DNA of 36,167 bases from JAWLGW01 sp964569055 (GTDB lineage: Bacteria; Planctomycetota; J058), in the NCBI GenBank assembly GCA_964569055.1, contig CAZMSZ010000025.1:1-36167 (forward strand), written 5' to 3'. The notes below the pieces were generated by a model. The model was not told the DNA's origin, did no database searches, and saw nothing but the letters and a program-made list of their open reading frames with translations. Made by a program: the position numbers and the translations under genes. Positions 33,202 through 36,167 of the stretch are shown here, piece after piece (the stretch's first letter is position 1; each line of letters begins with the position of its first letter).

Positions 33202-34535
33202 GGCCTCACCTCCTCCAGCAACCGCTCCAGCTCCGCGGGCGCGCGGAGCACGCGCGCCGCGCCCGCGCGCAGCAGCGGCTCGGGGTCGCCCTCGGGCGCC
33301 AGGGCCAGCGCCACGTGGCCGGCGGCGCGCGCGGCCGCGAGGTCCGTGGGTTCGTGCGTCAGGACCCAGCCCGGCGCCTCGCCGCCCGCGGCGAGCACCC
33401 CGCCCGGGAACCGCGGCGCGAGCGGGGCCAGGGCGGCGCGGACGTCGTCGGCGGCGACGTGCAGCGCGGCGGGGGCGAGGGCGGCGCGCAGCGCGCGGGT
33501 GACGCGGGCGAACGCCGCCTCGTCGCCCGGGCAGGTCACGCGCACGCAGCCGGCCAGGCGCGGGCGGTCGAACCAGGCGCGCACCGCGATCCCGAGCGCC
33601 GCGCAGGCGTCGCGCAGCCAGGCCGCCGGGACGCCGCGCAGCAGCACGAAGTTCCCCTGGCTCGGCGGCGCGTCGAGCCCCAGCTCGCCGGCCAGCGCGC
33701 GCAGCGCCTCGCGCTCGCGGCGGACCCGGGCCACGTAGCCGGCGGAGCCCTCGGCCACGCGCTCGAGCGCGGCCACGGCCAGCGCCAGCGAGGGCCCCGC
33801 CACCGAGTACGGCCCGCCCGCGGCGCGCAGCGGCGCCAGCAGCCCGGGGGCGCCGAGCGCGAACCCCACGCGCAGCCCCGCCAGGCCCCAGGCCTTGGAG
33901 AGCGTGCGCACCACCACCGCGTTGGGGAGCGCGAGCGCGGCGGCGGTGAGGTCCTCGTCGGCGAACTCGGCGTAGGCGAGGTCGACCAGGAGCAGCGCCT
34001 GCGGCGCGGCGGCGGACAGCCGCGCCAGGTCGTCGGCGCGCGCCGCGGCGCCGGTGGGGTTGTTGGGGCTGACCACCACCAGCACCCCGCGCCAGGCCGC
34101 GGGGTCGGGCCCGAGCCGCGCCAGGACCGCCTCGGTCGGATACGGCCCGTCGGGCCAGTCCACCTCGAGCAGGTCGGCGCCCGCGAGGCGGGCGTAGCGC
34201 GGGAGCATTTCGAAGCTGGGCTCGGGCAGGACCATGGCGCGCCCGGGCGCGAGGTAGGCGCGGCACACCCGGTCGATCGCCTCGTCGCCGCCCGCGGTCA
34301 CGTAGACCTGCGCCGGCTCGAGCCCGAGCCGGGCCGCGAGCGCGGCCTCCAGGGCGGCCGCCGACGGGTAGCGGCGCAGCGCCTCGCCGTCGAGCGCGCG
34401 CGCCAACTCCGCCACCAGCGCGGGCGAGGGGGGCGCGCCCTCGTTCCCGGCCAGCGGCAGGTCGATCGGCGCGGGGTGGGCGGGCGGGCGGTAGGCGGTC
34501 ACCGCCGCCAGGGCGGGCACGGGCCGCGGGGTCAC
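33198..34535 (-). CDS. hisC: Histidinol-phosphate aminotransferase HisC with C-terminal HAD-like tail
   Basis: 445 residues, about 90 longer than usual. Residues 1-355 are a fold-type I PLP aminotransferase: LPLAGNEG, TAGGDEAIDR, SPNNPTG, VDLAYAEF, and TLSKAWGLAGLRVG with the PLP Lys. Residues 357-445 resemble the C-terminal half of a HAD phosphatase (THEPTDLAAARAAGHVALAL, then LLRAGAARVLRAPAELERLL), but no DxD nucleophile motif is present, so it should be inactive alone. GTG 34535 overlaps the hisG TGA by GTGA; the open frame upstream, across hisG and the Ns, is shadow. The tail is the oddity. Confidence 0.93.
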   Translation of the reverse strand: MTPRPVPALAAVTAYRPPAHPAPIDLPLAGNEGAPPSPALVAELARALDGEALRRYPSAAALEAALAARLGLEPAQVYVTAGGDEAIDRVCRAYLAPGRAMVLPEPSFEMLPRYARLAGADLLEVDWPDGPYPTEAVLARLGPDPAAWRGVLVVVSPNNPTGAAARADDLARLSAAAPQALLLVDLAYAEFADEDLTAAALALPNAVVVRTLSKAWGLAGLRVGFALGAPGLLAPLRAAGGPYSVAGPSLALAVAALERVAEGSAGYVARVRREREALRALAGELGLDAPPSQGNFVLLRGVPAAWLRDACAALGIAVRAWFDRPRLAGCVRVTCPGDEAAFARVTRALRAALAPAALHVAADDVRAALAPLAPRFPGGVLAAGGEAPGWVLTHEPTDLAAARAAGHVALALAPEGDPEPLLRAGAARVLRAPAELERLLEEVRP

Positions 34536-35401
34536 AGCACGATCTGGCTGAGGGCGCTCACGAGGATCTCGCTCCCGCCGCTCGCCTTGATCCGCGGGAT
34601 CAGGGTGGGGAGGTCGCGGCGCGGCACCGCCACCTTGACGCCGAACCCGCCCTCGCCGTGGAGCGGCGCCACGGTGGGGTGGCGCATGCAGGGCAGCATG
34701 GCGACCAGGCGCTCGAGGTCCTCCTTGCCCACGTTGATCTCGAGCATGACCCGCGAGCGCGCCTCGAGGACCGCGCGCAGCAGCAGCACCAGCTCCTCGA
34801 TCCGCCGCCGCCGCTCGGGGTCGTCGAGCGCGCGCGGGCTGGCGTAGAAGCGGGTCGAGCTGGTCATGATCGTGTCGACGATCTCGAGGTCGTTCGCCTC
34901 GAGGGTCGACCCGGTCGCGGTGTTGTCGACGATGCAGTCGGCGTCCTCGGGCGGGAACACCTCGGTCGCCCCGTAGGAGCGCACGAACGTGTAGGCCCCG
35001 CCCCGCGCCTCCAGCCAGCGCCGCGTCAGCCGCTCGTACTCGGAGGCGACCACGAGGTGCCGCTCCGGCAGCCGCCCCTCGACCAACAGCGCGCGCGGCG
35101 CCGCGACCACCAGCCGCACGGGGTCGAGCTCGGTGTCGAGCAGCTCCACCAGCTCCGCGCCCAGCTCGGCCACCCAGTCGGCCCCCACGAACCCCGCGTC
35201 GCGCGAGCCCGCGTGGAGCATCTCGACGATGTTCTGCGGCTTGAGGACCTTGACCTCGCAGGCGCCGAGGTTGGTGGTCGGCCGATACGACCGCGACCCG
35301 CCCTGCACCTGCACCCCGGCCTCGGCCAGGAGCGCGAACACACCCGACTGAATGCGCCCCTTGGGCAGGCCGAGGTGAAGGACGGAGCGAGGTGCGGTCA
35401 T
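34532..35401 (-). CDS. hisG: ATP phosphoribosyltransferase HisG, long form
   Basis: 289 residues, first and feedback-controlled step of histidine synthesis. Catalytic part: LGLPKGRIQSGVFALL, GCDI/GADWV-type region (AGFVGADWVAEL), DCIVDNTATGSTLEANDLE binding PRPP. Residues about 215-289 are the HisG_C ACT-like regulatory domain (LEINVGKEDLERLVAMLPCM, then RRDLPTLIPRIKASGGSEIL), so no HisZ is needed. Start ATG 35401 matches the family start (MTAPRSVLHLGLPKGR); the longer open frame reads repeats. A TACCGT lies 33 nt upstream. Confidence 0.96.
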   Translation of the reverse strand: MTAPRSVLHLGLPKGRIQSGVFALLAEAGVQVQGGSRSYRPTTNLGACEVKVLKPQNIVEMLHAGSRDAGFVGADWVAELGAELVELLDTELDPVRLVVAAPRALLVEGRLPERHLVVASEYERLTRRWLEARGGAYTFVRSYGATEVFPPEDADCIVDNTATGSTLEANDLEIVDTIMTSSTRFYASPRALDDPERRRRIEELVLLLRAVLEARSRVMLEINVGKEDLERLVAMLPCMRHPTVAPLHGEGGFGVKVAVPRRDLPTLIPRIKASGGSEILVSALSQIVL

Positions 35402-35434
35402 GGGGCGTGCTCGGGCCGTAAACGGCGGCGGAGC

Positions 35435-35440
35435 ACGGTA
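35435..35440 (-). promoter_or_regulatory. hisG: Candidate -10 box (TACCGT) of the his operon
   Basis: On the minus strand TACCGT lies 33 nt upstream of hisG ATG 35401. It resembles TACCAT before the Lgt-like gene. No leader peptide or attenuator hairpin is visible in the short leader. Confidence 0.3.
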
Positions 35441-35503
35441 CCGCATGGGCCAATCCAGCGGAAGCCCCGGCGGCGCGGGGCGGAGACGACCTGGCTGAGA
35501 ACG

Positions 35504-35981
35504 GACCGCCAAGACCGCCGAGGAAGAGCTGTCGCCTACGGGGCGAGCTCCCTGGCCTGAAATCTGACCGCCAAGAGCGCCAAGGACGCCAAGGAAGAGC
35601 TGTCGCTGACGAGGCGAGCTCCCTGGCCTGAGAATTGACCGCCAAGAGCGCCGAGGAAGAGCTGTCGCCGACGGGGCGAGCTCCCCGCTCTGAAAATTTG
35701 ACCGCCAAGAGCGCCAAGGACGCCAAGGAGGAGCTGCCGCCGACGAGGCGAGCTCCCTGGCCTGAGAATTGACCGCCAAGAGCGCCGAGGAAGAGCNNNN
35801 NNNNNNNNNNNNNNNNNNNNNNNNNNNNNNNNNNNNNNNNNNNNNNNNNNNNNNNNNNNNNNNNNNNNNNNNNNNNNNNNNNNNNNNNNNNNNNNNTGTC
35901 GCCGACGGGGCGAGCTCCCTGCCCTGAAAATTTGACCGCCAAGAGCGCCAAGGACGCCAAGGAAGAGCTGTCGCTGCTGCG
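35504..35981. repeat. Alternating short/long tandem repeat (62/63 and 71 bp)
   Basis: Units begin with GACCGCCAAGA at 35504, 35566, 35637, 35700, 35771 and, after the gap, 35934. Short units (62, 63 bp) lack the 9 bp that give long units (71 bp) the extra GCCAAGGAC. Short units carry GACGGGGCGAGCTCC (or TACGGGG), long units GACGAGGCGAGCTCC, so two unit types alternate strictly as far as can be read. Confidence 0.9.
35797..35896. other. Assembly gap (100 Ns)
   Basis: Exactly 100 N characters inside the tandem repeat, a conventional gap of unknown size. Repeat copy number here is therefore unknown. Confidence 0.99.
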
Positions 35982-36007
35982 GGCCCTCCTCGACCAGCAA
36001 GTAGGCC

Positions 36008-36064
36008 AAGGAGCTGTCGCTCGAGCGACAGCTCCTCCTTGGCGTCCTTGGCGCTCTTGGCGGT
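36008..36064. repeat. Perfect palindrome plus inverted copy of the tandem repeat
   Basis: AGGAGCTGTCGCTC with its exact complement (36009-36036) forms a perfect palindrome centred on CTCGAG. It is followed by the repeat core in inverse orientation (36037-36064), facing the direct copy at 35934-35974. Confidence 0.85.
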
Positions 36065-36111
36065 CCATTGTTCGGTCAGGGAGTGCGGTTCGTGCGACAG
36101 CTCCCGGGGCC

Positions 36112-36167
36112 GGAATCCGAATCCGAATCCGAGTCCGAATCCGAATCCGAATCCGAATCCGAATCCG
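36112..36167. repeat. GAATCC hexamer microsatellite at scaffold end
   Basis: Nine tandem GAATCC-type units with a single GAGTCC variant run to the last base. It probably stopped assembly here. Confidence 0.9.

Larger units (their letters stand above)
35402..36167. other. Repeat-filled non-coding region upstream of hisG, scaffold end
   Basis: No ORF is supported: open frames here only translate repeats and cross the gap. From hisG outwards it holds a possible hisG promoter (35435-35440), tandem repeats, 100 Ns, an inverted copy of the repeat, and a hexamer microsatellite at the edge. Confidence 0.85.

Noticed and set aside
35504..36064. CRISPR array
   Set aside because: Units are contiguous variants of one sequence with no unique spacers and no cas genes nearby.
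33198..36068. 956-residue open frame across hisC, hisG and the N run
   Set aside because: Only the part after GTG 34535 is HisC; the rest is hisG shadow, repeats and Ns.

Overview
The window is about 36 kb of very GC-rich DNA (mostly above 70 percent, third codon positions nearly all G or C) from a Gram-negative bacterium. Eukaryotic-type Ser/Thr kinase, FHA, DUF4388/PATAN and SpoIIE-phosphatase proteins, HEAT/TPR/propeller exported proteins and OmpA-type proteins point to a Myxococcota- or Planctomycetota-like organism; I cannot decide between these from sequence alone. The 100-N gap near the right end, the tandem hexamers at the right edge and a foreign-looking 5' edge suggest that this is a whole metagenome-style scaffold.

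Left part (1-9619, all minus strand): two tandem two-gene modules. Each begins with a zinc-ribbon / OmpA / peptidoglycan-binding protein (9619-7640 and 4860-2899) that overlaps by ATGA a large second gene (7643-4896 and 2902-<1). The two large proteins share an N-terminal beta domain but differ afterwards: one carries a CHAP/NlpC-like Cys-His peptidase, the other a strongly hydrophobic helical region. None of the four has a signal peptide. I read this as a polymorphic envelope-targeting effector cassette, possibly cargo of a type VI or other contractile system, although no secretion structural gene is in the window. The two carrier genes share a 1,227-bp identical block that looks like gene conversion. 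The last large gene is frameshifted near 855 and runs, at the window edge, into an OmpR-type DNA-binding domain of different composition. Divergent from the cassette is a kinase-FHA-DUF4388 protein (9777-12260).

Middle part (12.2-28.5 kb): mostly single genes. These are a small zinc-ribbon membrane protein, an Lgt-family membrane protein, an exported protein with two ribosomal L7/L12-like domains, a protein of unknown function, a mini receiver, an FHA-GAF-SpoIIE phosphatase downstream of clpS, an exported HAD/LNS2-type phosphatase, an exported HEAT/TPR/beta-propeller protein, an exported zinc phospholipase C-like protein, a protein with a huge acidic tract flanked by basic blocks, a VOC protein, and a zinc-ribbon/FHA/double-DUF4388 protein. 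Every convergent gene pair in the window has a hairpin at its junction, often with the stop codons inside it. Several start sites have a TAGGCT-like hexamer upstream.

Right part (28677-35401, minus strand): a compact translationally coupled histidine operon, hisG-hisC-hisB-hisH-hisF-hisA/I/E-hisD. It contains an unusual HisA-HisI-HisE triple fusion and a HisC with a HAD-like tail; no separate histidinol-phosphate phosphatase is seen. The segment upstream of hisG (35402-36167) is non-coding and filled with alternating 62/63- and 71-bp repeats, a scaffold gap, an inverted repeat and a GAATCC microsatellite.
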